22,066 nucleotides of DNA from Acidaminococcus sp050873445 (GTDB lineage: Bacteria; Bacillota; Negativicutes; Acidaminococcales; Acidaminococcaceae). A model generated the notes under the pieces. It ran no database searches, was not told where the DNA came from, and saw nothing but the letters and a program-made list of their open reading frames with translations. This document shows positions 8,415-16,385 of this stretch, piece after piece; the stretch's first letter is position 1; every line of letters starts with the position of its first letter. The DNA lies in NCBI RefSeq assembly GCF_050873445.1, contig NZ_JBNMIU010000040.1, forward strand, positions 1-22,066, given 5' to 3'. The position numbers and the translations under genes were made by a program.

Positions 8415-8908
8415 CGCATTCTCTCCCGCAGTTCCTGTTCCCGGATGAAGTTCAGCCCTGTAATGCCAATGGCCAGGGCGTCGGCCACATCATCCGGTTT
8501 GGGTTTTTCCTGGATATGGAGCAGTTTCTGCACCATATAGGTCACCTGATTCTTGTCCGCACGCCCGGTGCCTGTGATGGCCTGTTTCACCTGGATGGGC
8601 GTATAACCGTAAACCGGCAGACCCGCATTGGCCGCCGTCAGCAGGATGATGCCCCGGGCTTCGCCTACGGCGATGGCCGTGGTCACGTTCCGGTTGAAGA
8701 ACAGTTTTTCCACGCTCATGAAATCCGGCTTGTATTCCGCAATGAGCGCCGTCAGTTCCTCATAGATTTTTTTCAGCCGCAGCTCCGGCTGCATATCCTT
8801 ATCTGTAAAGACCGCCCCGTAATGGACGGGAATCAGCCGGCTCCGTTCCAGGCGCACCAGTCCGTAGCCGCAGATTGCCGTACCCGGGTCGATTCCCAAT
8901 GCCAGCAT
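8411..8908 (-). CDS. ruvC: RuvC, Holliday junction resolvase
   Basis: RuvC cuts four-way junctions as a dimeric RNase H-fold nuclease. The 165-residue protein keeps the four acidic catalytic residues by alignment to the E. coli enzyme: D7 (GIDPGT), E67 (SVEKLFF), D140 and D143 (DDVADALAIG). It is the first gene of the ten-gene minus-strand run. A modest ribosome site (AGAGGG) lies ten bases before the ATG. Only about 25 bases separate it from a terminator-like hairpin for yebC, so no independent promoter fits between the hairpin and the ATG. Confidence 0.97.
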   Translation of the reverse strand: MLALGIDPGTAICGYGLVRLERSRLIPVHYGAVFTDKDMQPELRLKKIYEELTALIAEYKPDFMSVEKLFFNRNVTTAIAVGEARGIILLTAANAGLPVYGYTPIQVKQAITGTGRADKNQVTYMVQKLLHIQEKPKPDDVADALAIGITGLNFIREQELRERMR

Positions 8909-8933
8909 GTTTCAAATTCCCTCTCTCATGGTT

Positions 8934-8979
8934 AAAAAAGCCGGCCCCCGGGGAAAAAAGTTCCCCAGCCGGCCGGCCT
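8934..8979 (-). terminator. Terminator-like hairpin between yebC and ruvC
   Basis: On the minus strand, self-complementary GCCGGC arms (8968-8973 and 8940-8945) and inner GGGG/CCCC pairs (8963-8966 with 8950-8953) form a strong interrupted stem, followed by six T (8939-8934). It lies after the yebC stop and right before ruvC, so it should end yebC transcripts. Reading through it may be what feeds ruvC. Confidence 0.75.
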
Positions 8980-9015
8980 TATGGTCTCCCGGGATGCCTG
9001 TTCGGCACGCACCCC

Positions 9016-9747
9016 TTATTCTTCATCCGGCAGGTCAGCGTTCGTATAAACGTCCTGCACGTCGTCCAGATCGTTGAAAGCATCGATCATATTCTGGACT
9101 TTTTCTGCATCTTCTCCGGTCACGGCGATGGTGTTATCCGGGATCAGGGACAATTCGCTCATGGCTACTTCGATGTTGTGGTCGGCCAGAGCCTTTTCCA
9201 CAGCATCGTAGTCTTCCGGAGCGGTAGTGATTTCATAGGCATCATCCAGGGTCTGCATATCTTCAGCCCCTGCATCCAGTGCCACTTCCATCACTTCATC
9301 TTCAGAAGGAGCCCCTTCTTTTTCCACCGTAAATACACCTTTGTTCTTGAACATCCAGCTTACACAGCCGGATTCACCCATGTTCCCGCCTTTGGAGAAC
9401 ACGTGCCGCACATCGGCAGCAGTCCGGTTCCGGTTATCCGTCAGGGCGCTCACCATGATGGCCACACCGGCGGGGCCGTAGCCTTCGTAAGTGATCTGTT
9501 CATAGTTGGACCCTTCGGTAGCGCCCTGCCCTTTGGCAATGGCTCTCTTGATGTTGTCCTTGGGGATGTTGTTGGCCTTGGCCTTGGACAAAGCCAGTTT
9601 CAGTCTCATATTACCAGTAGGATCAGGGCCTCCCATACGTACAGCGATGGTGATTTCTCTGCCGATCTTCGTGGTGATTTTCCCACGCAGCGCATCTGCT
9701 TTGCCTTTTTTAAATTTGATGTTCGCCCACTTGGAATGTCCTGACAT
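9016..9747 (-). CDS. yebC: YebC/PmpR family protein (TACO1-like)
   Basis: The 243-residue product starts MSGHSKWANIKFKKGKAD, the family hallmark, and continues through GREITIAVRMGG, NNIPKDNIKRAIAKG and YEGYGPAGVAIMV, covering all three domains at normal length. Family members have been described as transcription regulators (PmpR) and, more recently, as ribosome-associated factors that ease translation of proline-rich stretches; which applies here cannot be told from sequence. AGGAGG lies eight bases before the ATG. The gene is bounded by terminator-like hairpins on both sides, so it looks monocistronic. The genetic linkage to ruvC is common in bacteria. Confidence 0.95.
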   Translation of the reverse strand: MSGHSKWANIKFKKGKADALRGKITTKIGREITIAVRMGGPDPTGNMRLKLALSKAKANNIPKDNIKRAIAKGQGATEGSNYEQITYEGYGPAGVAIMVSALTDNRNRTAADVRHVFSKGGNMGESGCVSWMFKNKGVFTVEKEGAPSEDEVMEVALDAGAEDMQTLDDAYEITTAPEDYDAVEKALADHNIEVAMSELSLIPDNTIAVTGEDAEKVQNMIDAFNDLDDVQDVYTNADLPDEE

Positions 9748-9772
9748 TCTAGATTCCTCCTACATAAATTCG

Positions 9773-9818
9773 AAAACGCCGGGTATGGAGCCCTGTTTTC
9801 AACGTACTCATACCCGGC
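9773..9818 (-). terminator. Terminator of the hydrogenase gene
   Basis: Perfect ten-base arms GCCGGGTATG (9778-9787) and CATACCCGGC (9809-9818) enclose a 21-base loop; on the minus strand the stem is followed by GTTTTC. It lies 18 bases after the hydrogenase stop codon. The large loop and short T run make it less certain than the other terminators here. Confidence 0.6.
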
Positions 9819-9836
9819 TATTTTATCACACTCTAG

Positions 9837-11351
9837 TTATTTGCGCAAATATACCCGTTCCATATCCACGTTCTTCACACCGTCCACAGCCATTTTGATG
9901 TCAGCGGAAGAAGTGGCCTGGGTAGTCCCGGCGAACCGTTTCAGCAGCACGCGGGTCAGGCCCGGTTCGGTCAGGGCGCCCGGTCCGTTCAGGCAGCCTT
10001 TCTGACAGGCCATGCCTTCCACGTACTGGACATCCAGCTTGCCGCCTTCGATGTCCTTCAGCGTAGCCAGACATTCTTCCAGCCCGTTGCAGTACACGGT
10101 CTTCAGGCTGTCCACATCCACATCCGGATGGGTTTCCTTCACATAGTCCTTGACAGCCTGGGTTACGCCGGCAGCCTGCGGGAAGCTGCATCCGTCAGCC
10201 GAAGAAGCGGCGTGGAAGGGATCCACCTCGCACTTGGCCGGATCAATATCCCGGCTGTCCATCATGCACTTCAGTTCTTCGAAGGTCAGTACGAAATCGA
10301 TGTCTTCCGGATGTTCCCGGGCTTCCACCTTCTTGGCAATGCAGGGCCCGATGAAACAGGTCAGGGCGCCGGGGTGGTTGTGCTTCTCCAGTTTGCTGCG
10401 GGCCACCATGGGAGACACCGCATCGGAGATGCAGTCAGCCAGTTCCGGAGCATGGCGTTTCACCGTAGCCACGAAAGCCGGACAGCAGGAGCTGGTCATG
10501 ACCTTCTGTTTGCCCGTGGGCACCTTTTCCAGGAATTCCTCGGCTTCGGCGATGGCAGTCATATCGGCCCCCACCGCTACTTCCTTCACCGTGTAGAAGC
10601 CCAGTTCCTTGCAGGCCTTCACAATCTGGCCCGGCTGTACCTTCAGGCCGAACTGGCCCACGAAGGAAGGCGCCAGGAGCGCCACCACTTTCTTGCCGCT
10701 CTTGATTGCCTGGATCAGCTGAACGATATGGCTCCGTTCTTCGATGGCACCGAAAGGACAGGCCCCACGGCAGGCACCGCATTCCACGCAGATGTTCTTG
10801 TCGATTTCTGCCTTCTTGTTGGCTCCGGTATGCAGGGCATGCACTTTGCAGGCATTTTCGCAGGGACGGGCGATTTCCACCACAGCGCCGTACGGGCAGG
10901 CCCGTTTGCAGTTGCCGCATTCCACGCACATATCGTAGTCGATGTGGGCCCGGCCCTGATACACGGAAATGGCCTTCTTCGGGCACCCGTTCATGCAGCG
11001 GTGGGTCAGGCAGCGGCGGCACACATCGGTAATCATGTATTTATTCACCGGGCAGGCGCTGCATCCTTCCGGCAGCACGGCGATGACATGCTGGTTCCGG
11101 TCCACCGGTTCGTTGATGGCCTTGTTGGCGGCATCGATGATGTTCATATCGGTATCCACACCCAGTGCCACGCAGATCCGTTCCTTTAGGACTGCCCGCT
11201 CTTTATGTACGCAGCATCGGGTTCTCGGAGTGTTTTCGTTGACGATCTGCAGGATATCATAGACGTGATCCGGCAGATTCCCATCATAGGCCATCTTCGA
11301 CAGCATGGTCAACACTTTCCGTCTGATGTTGGTAATTACAGTGACTTCCAT
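9837..11351 (-). CDS. [FeFe] hydrogenase, group B-type, monomeric
   Basis: The 504-residue protein carries the three H-cluster motifs: L1 TSSCCPAF (C289 as likely proton relay, C290 as ligand), L2 FIGPCIAKK (C337) and L3 EGMACQKGCLNGPG (C449, C453). The Phe after CCPA and the GPC/GPG forms differ from group A enzymes (TSCCPxW, MPCxxKK) and fit group B of anaerobes. Upstream are two ferredoxin-type 4Fe-4S sites (C142-C145-C148-C152 and C188-C191-C194-C198) and another Cys-rich set (C97, C100, C111, C114, C119, C123). There is no signal peptide, so it is cytoplasmic. GGGGAG lies six bases before the ATG. It appears monocistronic, with no maturase (HydE/F/G) or electron-partner gene nearby. Whether it produces, consumes or senses hydrogen is open. 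Confidence 0.88.
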   Translation of the reverse strand: MEVTVITNIRRKVLTMLSKMAYDGNLPDHVYDILQIVNENTPRTRCCVHKERAVLKERICVALGVDTDMNIIDAANKAINEPVDRNQHVIAVLPEGCSACPVNKYMITDVCRRCLTHRCMNGCPKKAISVYQGRAHIDYDMCVECGNCKRACPYGAVVEIARPCENACKVHALHTGANKKAEIDKNICVECGACRGACPFGAIEERSHIVQLIQAIKSGKKVVALLAPSFVGQFGLKVQPGQIVKACKELGFYTVKEVAVGADMTAIAEAEEFLEKVPTGKQKVMTSSCCPAFVATVKRHAPELADCISDAVSPMVARSKLEKHNHPGALTCFIGPCIAKKVEAREHPEDIDFVLTFEELKCMMDSRDIDPAKCEVDPFHAASSADGCSFPQAAGVTQAVKDYVKETHPDVDVDSLKTVYCNGLEECLATLKDIEGGKLDVQYVEGMACQKGCLNGPGALTEPGLTRVLLKRFAGTTQATSSADIKMAVDGVKNVDMERVYLRK

Positions 11352-11404
11352 CTTTTGCTCCCCTTTGAATCAAAAAGATATAACGATCATTCTACATGCT
11401 CTCT

Positions 11405-11413
11405 ATCATACCA
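11405..11413 (-). promoter_or_regulatory. Possible extended -10 promoter for the hydrogenase gene
   Basis: On the minus strand TGG-TATGAT gives an extended -10 (TGn plus TATGAT). The -35 region is only T-rich. Transcription would start about 47 bases before the ATG. The rest of the 288-base gap up to the thrC stop holds the thrC terminator and a GGTAGTGATTGGTG fragment (11545-11558), but no gene that I can support. Confidence 0.4.
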
Positions 11414-11587
11414 TATTTTCTTAGAAAAAATAAGGAGGTAACTGTATATTTTTGTATAAAACTGCAACAAACGTTACACTTTAGCATACATTTTTCCTTA
11501 TATGGGGTACGCTATTTTGCTTATGGGAGATGCAGTGGCCAGCGGGTAGTGATTGGTGCCCAGCCGATGGAAACCAGCTGATGCGGG

Positions 11588-11629
11588 CAAAATAATGGAG
11601 CTGTGAAGATGATTTCACAGCCCCTATTT
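11588..11629 (-). terminator. Terminator of thrC
   Basis: Eight-base arms GCTGTGAA (11600-11607) and TTCACAGC (11614-11621) enclose a six-base loop. T-rich runs follow on both sides (TTATTTT on the minus strand, TATTTTT on the plus strand). It lies about 19 bases after the thrC stop codon and is best assigned to that gene. Confidence 0.7.
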
Positions 11630-11639
11630 TTGTATTCTG

Positions 11640-13142
11640 TTATTCCAGCCCCAGCACTTTCTTGACTTCCGCTTCCATCTGGGTCTTGTCCACTACGTCG
11701 CTCTGGCGTTTTTCCAGTTTGGGCAGCTCTTCCATGCTTCTGGGGATGGACAGCTTGGCTTCCCTGCTCAGTTCTTCCATGGCAGCAAAAGGATCCATTT
11801 CTTTGCCTTCGAACTGATCCGGGTTGATGGACTGCAGCACCACGTCATTGAACTTGAAGGGACTGGCCGTACTCAGCACGATGCTGTAGGTATCGTCACT
11901 GGTCATCAGCCGGTATTTTTCCATGGCCTTGTAGGCTACAGCCGTATGGGGATCCATCACATATCCGTAATTGTTGAATACATCCCCGATGGTCTCCCGT
12001 GTTTCCACTTCATCCACCCAGGTACCGAAGAAGTCTTTCAGGATCTTGTTCTGCAGTTCCACACCGACTTTGTATTCGCCCTTTTCGTTCAGTTCCTTCA
12101 TCCATTCAGCCACCTGGGCAGCATCGTGATCCGTTTCCTCGAACAGCAGCCGTTCCAGATTGCTGGACACCAGGATATCCATGGACGGAGAAATGGTCTT
12201 GTGGAAGGGGCGTTTCCGGTTGTACACGCCCGTATTGATGAAGTCCGTCAGCACATTGTTGCTGTTGGAAGCGCAGATGAATTTCTTCACCGGCAGCCCC
12301 ATCAGCCGTGCATAGTATCCGGCCAGGATGTCGCCGAAGTTACCGGTGGGCACGGCGAAGTTCACGGGAGCCCCGTTCTCGATCCGGCCGCTGTTCACAG
12401 CATCCGCATAGGCGCTGAAGTAGTATACGATCTGGGGCACCAGCCGTCCCCAGTTGATGGAGTTGGCAGAAGAGAAAGCACAGCCATGTTCCTGCAGTTC
12501 TTCAGCCAGCGGCTTGCTGCCGAACAGTACCTTCACACCGGTCTGGGCATCGTCGAAGTTGCCTTCCACGGCCACTGCGTGCACATTTTTTCCCCGCTGG
12601 GTGATCATCTGCAGCTTCTGGATGTCACTGACCCCTTCCTGGGGATAGAACACGATGACTTCCGTGTCAGGCACATCGGCGAACCCTGCCATGGCAGCCT
12701 TGCCGGTATCCCCGGAGGTAGCCACCAGGATCACCAGTTTTTTCTGTTCCCCCGTCTTCTGCACGGCCTTGGTCAGAAACAGAGGCAAAATCTGCAGAGC
12801 CATGTCTTTGAACGCACAGGTGGGACCATGCCACAGTTCCAGTACATCCAGGTTGTCCTTCAACGGATGCAGCGGTGCCGGAAAATCTCCGAACCGTTCT
12901 TTGCGGTAAGCCGTTTCCACACAATTCCGCAGTTCCTCTTCGCTGTAGTCCGTCAGGAAACGGGCCAGCACCGTCAGGGCACGGGCGCTGTACGGCTGTT
13001 CCCGCATAGCGTCGATTTCTGCCAGGCTGATGGGCGGGAATTCCTTGGGCACAAACAGCCCGCCGTCCGCAGCCAATCCGTTCGAAATTGCGTGAGCCGA
13101 ACTCACCATATCCGTTTTCCCTCTTGTACTAATGTATAACAT
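11640..13142 (-). CDS. thrC: Threonine synthase
   Basis: ThrC is the PLP enzyme that turns O-phosphohomoserine into threonine. The 500-residue product has the fungal/Gram-negative-type layout: an N-terminal MLYISTRG start, the PLP-lysine segment HGPTCAFKDMALQ (K112), VATSGDTGKAAM and the phosphate-contacting AVPTGNFGDILAGYYA. I start at ATG 13142, next to a G-rich ribosome site (TAGGGGGG), rather than at an in-frame upstream codon that adds MQKVGGT. It stands alone, without hom or thrB, between its own promoter and terminator. The leader is only about 26 bases, so no attenuator or T-box fits. Confidence 0.95.
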   Translation of the reverse strand: MLYISTRGKTDMVSSAHAISNGLAADGGLFVPKEFPPISLAEIDAMREQPYSARALTVLARFLTDYSEEELRNCVETAYRKERFGDFPAPLHPLKDNLDVLELWHGPTCAFKDMALQILPLFLTKAVQKTGEQKKLVILVATSGDTGKAAMAGFADVPDTEVIVFYPQEGVSDIQKLQMITQRGKNVHAVAVEGNFDDAQTGVKVLFGSKPLAEELQEHGCAFSSANSINWGRLVPQIVYYFSAYADAVNSGRIENGAPVNFAVPTGNFGDILAGYYARLMGLPVKKFICASNSNNVLTDFINTGVYNRKRPFHKTISPSMDILVSSNLERLLFEETDHDAAQVAEWMKELNEKGEYKVGVELQNKILKDFFGTWVDEVETRETIGDVFNNYGYVMDPHTAVAYKAMEKYRLMTSDDTYSIVLSTASPFKFNDVVLQSINPDQFEGKEMDPFAAMEELSREAKLSIPRSMEELPKLEKRQSDVVDKTQMEAEVKKVLGLE

Positions 13143-13174
13143 AGTCCCCCCTACTTTCTGCATATCGCAAGGGT

Positions 13175-13203
13175 ATCATAGCATAACCCCTGTATATACG
13201 CAA
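13175..13203 (-). promoter_or_regulatory. Promoter of thrC
   Basis: On the minus strand: -35 TTGCGT (13203-13198), a 17-base spacer and -10 TATGAT (13180-13175) preceded by TGC, giving an extended -10. Transcription would start near 13168. Confidence 0.75.
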
Positions 13204-13257
13204 CTTTTGGCATTTCTTCGTTTTATTCGAAAGGCGCGGGGTTCCCCGGAGCCGTGC

Positions 13258-13286
13258 TTTTCTATCTTTCCCCCATTTGTTATAAT
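13258..13286 (+). promoter_or_regulatory. Probable promoter of nadE-queT
   Basis: A perfect -10 TATAAT lies at 13281-13286; the best -35 candidate with a 17-base spacer is the weak TTTTCT at 13258-13263. The start would fall near 13293, leaving a leader of about 45 bases, too short for a typical riboswitch. Confidence 0.55.
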
Positions 13287-13338
13287 GGAACCAAGTTGTT
13301 TATTTTGTTATTATATCAATTTATGGAGCGAGAAACAA

Positions 13339-15246
13339 ATGGATATTAAAATTGCGTGTGCACAGATCCAGGTAAAGCCAGGCCAGCCGGCCGCCAATAC
13401 CCAAAGGGCCCTGGACGCCATCCGAAAAGCCAGAGCCACCGGTGTGGACCTGCTCCTTCTGCCGGAGCTCATGGTCCCCGGCTATCTGCTGGGCGATCTG
13501 TGGGAACAGCGGGCGTTCATCGCCGACTGCGAAGAATATGGAAAGGAAATCATTGCCGCTGCCAAAGGCATCTGTGTGGTCTTCGGCAACATCGCCACCG
13601 ATCCGGCAAAAGTGAATGAAGACGGCCGGGTGCGGAAGTACAATGCGGCCTTTGTGGCCCAGGACGGCCAGCTGAAAAAGGGCGGCCTGCCCTATCCGTT
13701 CATCAGCAAGACTTCTCTGCCCGAATACCGGGAATTCGATGATGCCCGGTATTTCTTCAGTACGGCCAAACTGCTTCCGGAACTGCCCGTCGGCACCACC
13801 ATGGAGGAGCTGATCCAGCCGGTGACCGTGACCCTGAAAGGACGTACCGTAAAGCTGGGGGTTCTCCTGTGCGAAGATGGCTGGACAGATAACTACCATT
13901 ATAATGTACCGGAACTGCTGCGGCAGAACGGGGCCCAGATCCTGTGCAACCTGTCCTGTTCCCCCTATACCTATCAGAAGAACCGGAAGCGCCATGACCT
14001 GTTCGTGCGCCAGGCCAGTCAAAGCGGGATCCCTCTGGTATACTGCAACAACGTGGGCATCCAGAACAACGGCAAGGATGTGTTCACCTATGATGGCTGC
14101 AGCTGCATGTACGATGCCCGCGGGGAAAGCATCACCGATTCCCCGGCTTTTGAAGAAGATCTGCTGGTAGCGGACTGGAATCCGGACACCGGAGCCATCA
14201 GTGGAAAACGGGGCCTGCAGCCCATGCCCAGCGACATGAAAGCCCTCTACACCGCTCTGCGCTACGGGGCCGCTGCCTTCCTGCAGCAGTTGGGCATCCG
14301 CAAGATGACCATCGGCGTATCCGGAGGTATCGACTCTGCGGTCACTGCCGCATTCTATGTGGACATCCTGGGACCTGAGAACGTACTTCTGGCAAACATG
14401 CCCAGCCAGTACAACTCCACCCTGACCAAAGGGCTGGCCCAGCAGATGGCCGAGGCTTTGGGCACCAACTACACCATCATCCCCATCCAGGAAGTGGTGG
14501 ACCACACCATCCGCCAGTTCAGCGAGACACCTGTCCACAACTATGGCACCGGAACTGATGCCCATCTGACGGTGACGCCCTTCGCCACGGAAAACATCCA
14601 GGCCCGGGACCGGGGCGCCCGGGTGCTGGCCGGCCTGGCCTCCATCTTCGGCGGCGGGTTCAGCTGCAACTCCAACAAGGCGGAAATGACCGTGGGCTAT
14701 GCCACTTTCTACGGGGACATCGCCGGGGTGCTGGCCCTGATCGGGGACCTGTGGAAACACCAGGTATACGCTCTGGGACGATATTTAAATGAAGAAGTAT
14801 TCCATAAAGAAGTGATTCCGGACCAGATCTTCAAGATCAAGCCCAGTGCGGAACTGTCCGCAGCCCAGACCGTAGGGAACGGCGGTGACCCGCTGGTATA
14901 TCCGTACCATGATTACCTGCTCCGTGCCTTTGTGGAAAGCTGGAACAAAACCAGTCCCGAAGAACTTCTGCAGTGGTACCTGGACCACACCCTGGAAGAA
15001 CACCTGGGCTGCGAAAAAGGTCTGACAGACAAATTGTTCCCCACGGCCAGGGATTTCATCTCCGATCTGGAACGGTGGTGGAAGCTGTTCTGCGGCCTGT
15101 CCGTGGCCAAACGGATCCAGGCGCCGCCCATCCTGGCCGTTTCCCGCCGGGCCTATGGATATGACCAGCGGGAAAGCCAGCTGCCCGCCTACTATTCCCG
15201 GAAGTACCTGGCTCTGAAGGCCAAGGTACTGGGAGATGAAGCATGA
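13339..15246 (+). CDS. nadE: Glutamine-dependent NAD+ synthetase
   Basis: NadE amidates nicotinic acid adenine dinucleotide to NAD+ using ammonia freed from glutamine by its own N-terminal domain. The 635-residue product is the two-domain form. The nitrilase-type glutaminase has its triad at E43 (LLPELMVPGY), K124 (ISKTSLPEY) and C178 (VLLCEDGW). The ATP-pyrophosphatase domain has the SGGIDSAV loop at 328-335. I chose ATG 13339 (MDIKIACAQIQVKPG), which begins where the glutaminase domain should; the open frame extends 69 codons further up through the promoter and is not coding there. GGAG lies ten bases before the start. The stop overlaps the queT start. Confidence 0.96.
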   Translation: MDIKIACAQIQVKPGQPAANTQRALDAIRKARATGVDLLLLPELMVPGYLLGDLWEQRAFIADCEEYGKEIIAAAKGICVVFGNIATDPAKVNEDGRVRKYNAAFVAQDGQLKKGGLPYPFISKTSLPEYREFDDARYFFSTAKLLPELPVGTTMEELIQPVTVTLKGRTVKLGVLLCEDGWTDNYHYNVPELLRQNGAQILCNLSCSPYTYQKNRKRHDLFVRQASQSGIPLVYCNNVGIQNNGKDVFTYDGCSCMYDARGESITDSPAFEEDLLVADWNPDTGAISGKRGLQPMPSDMKALYTALRYGAAAFLQQLGIRKMTIGVSGGIDSAVTAAFYVDILGPENVLLANMPSQYNSTLTKGLAQQMAEALGTNYTIIPIQEVVDHTIRQFSETPVHNYGTGTDAHLTVTPFATENIQARDRGARVLAGLASIFGGGFSCNSNKAEMTVGYATFYGDIAGVLALIGDLWKHQVYALGRYLNEEVFHKEVIPDQIFKIKPSAELSAAQTVGNGGDPLVYPYHDYLLRAFVESWNKTSPEELLQWYLDHTLEEHLGCEKGLTDKLFPTARDFISDLERWWKLFCGLSVAKRIQAPPILAVSRRAYGYDQRESQLPAYYSRKYLALKAKVLGDEA

Positions 15247-15725
15247 AGGGACTGTGCCCCGGCGAAACAGGCCTGTTCCAGAATGGGCTTCTGGCCGCCA
15301 TCTATGCAGCCCTGACCCTGTGCCTGGCGCCGCTGAGCTATGGCCCCATCCAGGTGCGGATTTCGGAATGCCTGACACTGCTGGCCTTCTATGACAGGCG
15401 CTGGGTACCCGGGCTGACCATAGGCTGCCTTCTGGCCAATCTGAACAGCCCCTTCGGGATTGCTGACATGGTCATCGGCACTCTGGCTACATTCCTGGGC
15501 GTGTTCCCCATGCACCGGTGTCCCAACGTGTGGGTGGCCTCCCTGCTGCCAGTAGTGAGCAACGGGCTGCTCATCGGCGGCGAGCTGTACTACCTGGCCG
15601 CCCTGCCTCCTGATTTATCGGCAGGTGCTGCCATGGCCTACATCGGCCTGGGCGAACTCATCAGCGTAACGGTACTGGGACCGATGGTGATGAAGGTGTT
15701 AAAAAAACGAGGGATTGTTTCGTGA
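15243..15725 (+). CDS. queT: QueT family transporter, probable queuosine-precursor ECF S component
   Basis: The 160-residue protein is hydrophobic, with about five to six membrane segments, and carries the QueT signatures YGPIQVRISE (33-42) and GCLLANLNSPFG (61-72). QueT proteins are predicted substrate-binding S components of energy-coupling-factor transporters for queuosine precursors such as preQ1; they need the shared EcfA/A'/T module, which is not in this window. The ATG overlaps the nadE stop as ATGA, so translation is coupled. The queA and tgt genes about 10 kb away supply the downstream enzymes. The family call is strong; the exact substrate is inferred. Confidence 0.85.
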   Translation: MKGLCPGETGLFQNGLLAAIYAALTLCLAPLSYGPIQVRISECLTLLAFYDRRWVPGLTIGCLLANLNSPFGIADMVIGTLATFLGVFPMHRCPNVWVASLLPVVSNGLLIGGELYYLAALPPDLSAGAAMAYIGLGELISVTVLGPMVMKVLKKRGIVS

Positions 15726-15791
15726 TTCGTGGCCCATTGGGAGGCCCGGGATGGGCGCACCAGGCGGGATCGCTCTGCGACCCTTGGTCCG

Positions 15792-15835
15792 CCCCTACGG
15801 CGCTAAACCGGAAGTCTGTCTGCAATCCGTAGGGG
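15792..15835. repeat. 44-nt inverted repeat, copy 1
   Basis: Nine-base arms CCCCTACGG (15792-15800) and CCGTAGGGG (15827-15835) enclose 26 bases. A second element of identical length and arm sequence (one base altered) lies at 16386-16429; about 15 of the 26 loop bases agree. The right arm runs into the 50-bp repeat that follows. The surrounding non-coding gap (15726-15970) contains no supportable gene. Confidence 0.65.
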
Positions 15836-15873
15836 TTTACCAAGACCGGCGAAGCCGTGTCGCCCGGTAAACC
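15824..15873 (+). repeat. 50-bp direct repeat, copy A
   Basis: These 50 bases recur at 16643-16692 in the same orientation with one mismatch (AGGGG versus AGTGG). Each copy holds an inner inverted repeat, GGTTTACC with GGTAAACC, plus GGCG/CGCC closer to the loop, so it can fold into a cruciform or RNA hairpin. The copies bracket the glutaredoxin-like gene. It does not fit an integron attC core. Confidence 0.85.
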
Positions 15874-15922
15874 CGTTCCATTTCTCCCCGCAAGCACTTC
15901 ACCAAACCGCCCCCACATTCCC

Positions 15923-15946
15923 AAAATTTGCCGATGGCAAATTTTT
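15923..15946. repeat. Perfect AT-rich hairpin downstream of queT
   Basis: Ten-base arms AAAATTTGCC (15923-15932) and GGCAAATTTT (15936-15945) are separated by GAT, with one more T after. It resembles an AT-rich terminator for plus-strand transcripts. A similar but imperfect TTTTGCC-TGC-GGCAAAA hairpin is at 16354-16377. Confidence 0.5.
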
Positions 15947-15970
15947 ACTCTTTGGCGTATGACGTATGAC

Positions 15971-16004
15971 AAAAAAGCAGCCGTTTCGCAGCGGCTGCTT
16001 TTTT
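15971..16004. terminator. Bidirectional terminator between queT and the glutaredoxin-like gene
   Basis: AAAAAAGCAGCCG (15971-15983) and CGGCTGCTTTTTT (15992-16004) are perfectly complementary around an eight-base loop. The T run reads on both strands. It lies two bases after the glutaredoxin-like stop and is also the first strong terminator after nadE-queT. Confidence 0.85.
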
Positions 16005-16005
16005 C

Positions 16006-16281
16006 TTATGCATGTTTTGCAAAAAACGCACCCAGGATTTTTTCCATCTTGGGCTTGTCATCCCCGGGCTTGGCTTCGTAAATCTTTTCGTCCCCGTAGA
16101 AGAATGTGGGGACGTAGTAATAATTGCGGCCCTTCAGCTTTTCCGGTTCCGTGGTCTCGTTCACCTTTTCCACCGGGATCTTGCTGTATTCCGGATGTTC
16201 ATTGGTCAGTGTAGCCAATACATCCGCCGCCATGTGACAGTATGGACACCCATCCATGTAAATGAAAAGCAGTTTTTCCAT
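16006..16281 (-). CDS. Small glutaredoxin/thioredoxin-like protein with CPYC site
   Basis: The 91-residue protein has the redox pair C12-P-Y-C15 right after the first beta strand (KLLFIYMDGCPYC) and the cis-proline at P58 (YYVPTFFYG), which together define the thioredoxin fold. CPYC is the classical dithiol glutaredoxin motif, but the size and sequence also fit thioredoxin-family proteins of anaerobes, so the reductant (glutathione, thioredoxin reductase or other) is unknown. AGGAGG lies eight bases before the ATG. A TATACT box sits directly upstream but would leave almost no leader. The gene stands alone, opposite in orientation to its neighbours, and is bracketed by repeats. Confidence 0.85.
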   Translation of the reverse strand: MEKLLFIYMDGCPYCHMAADVLATLTNEHPEYSKIPVEKVNETTEPEKLKGRNYYYVPTFFYGDEKIYEAKPGDDKPKMEKILGAFFAKHA

Positions 16282-16385
16282 AATCGATTCCTCCTAAAAA
16301 AAGTATAATAAAACATCTTCATTGTTTTCAGGCCAGGGATGGATCTGCCGGGCGATATTTTGCCTGCGGCAAAAATCTTGGCAGA

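Noticed and set aside
11414..11581. Short plus-strand gene behind the AAGGAGG at about 11432
   Set aside because: The best frame from a start at the right distance stops after about ten codons, and the AAGGAGG falls in AT-rich intergenic sequence.
13143..13338. T-box or riboswitch upstream of thrC or nadE
   Set aside because: Predicted starts leave leaders of only about 26 and 45 bases, too short for a T-box or most riboswitches, and no T-box motif is visible.
13321..14760. 479-codon open frame on the minus strand opposite nadE
   Set aside because: It is antisense to nadE, whose catalytic motifs are all present; the translation has no recognisable domain. Similar antisense frames over secD, tgt, the hydrogenase gene and thrC were rejected for the same reason.
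15824..15873. Integron attC site
   Set aside because: The GGTTTACC/GGTAAACC arms do not fit the GTTRRRY/RYYYAAC cores, and there is no integrase.
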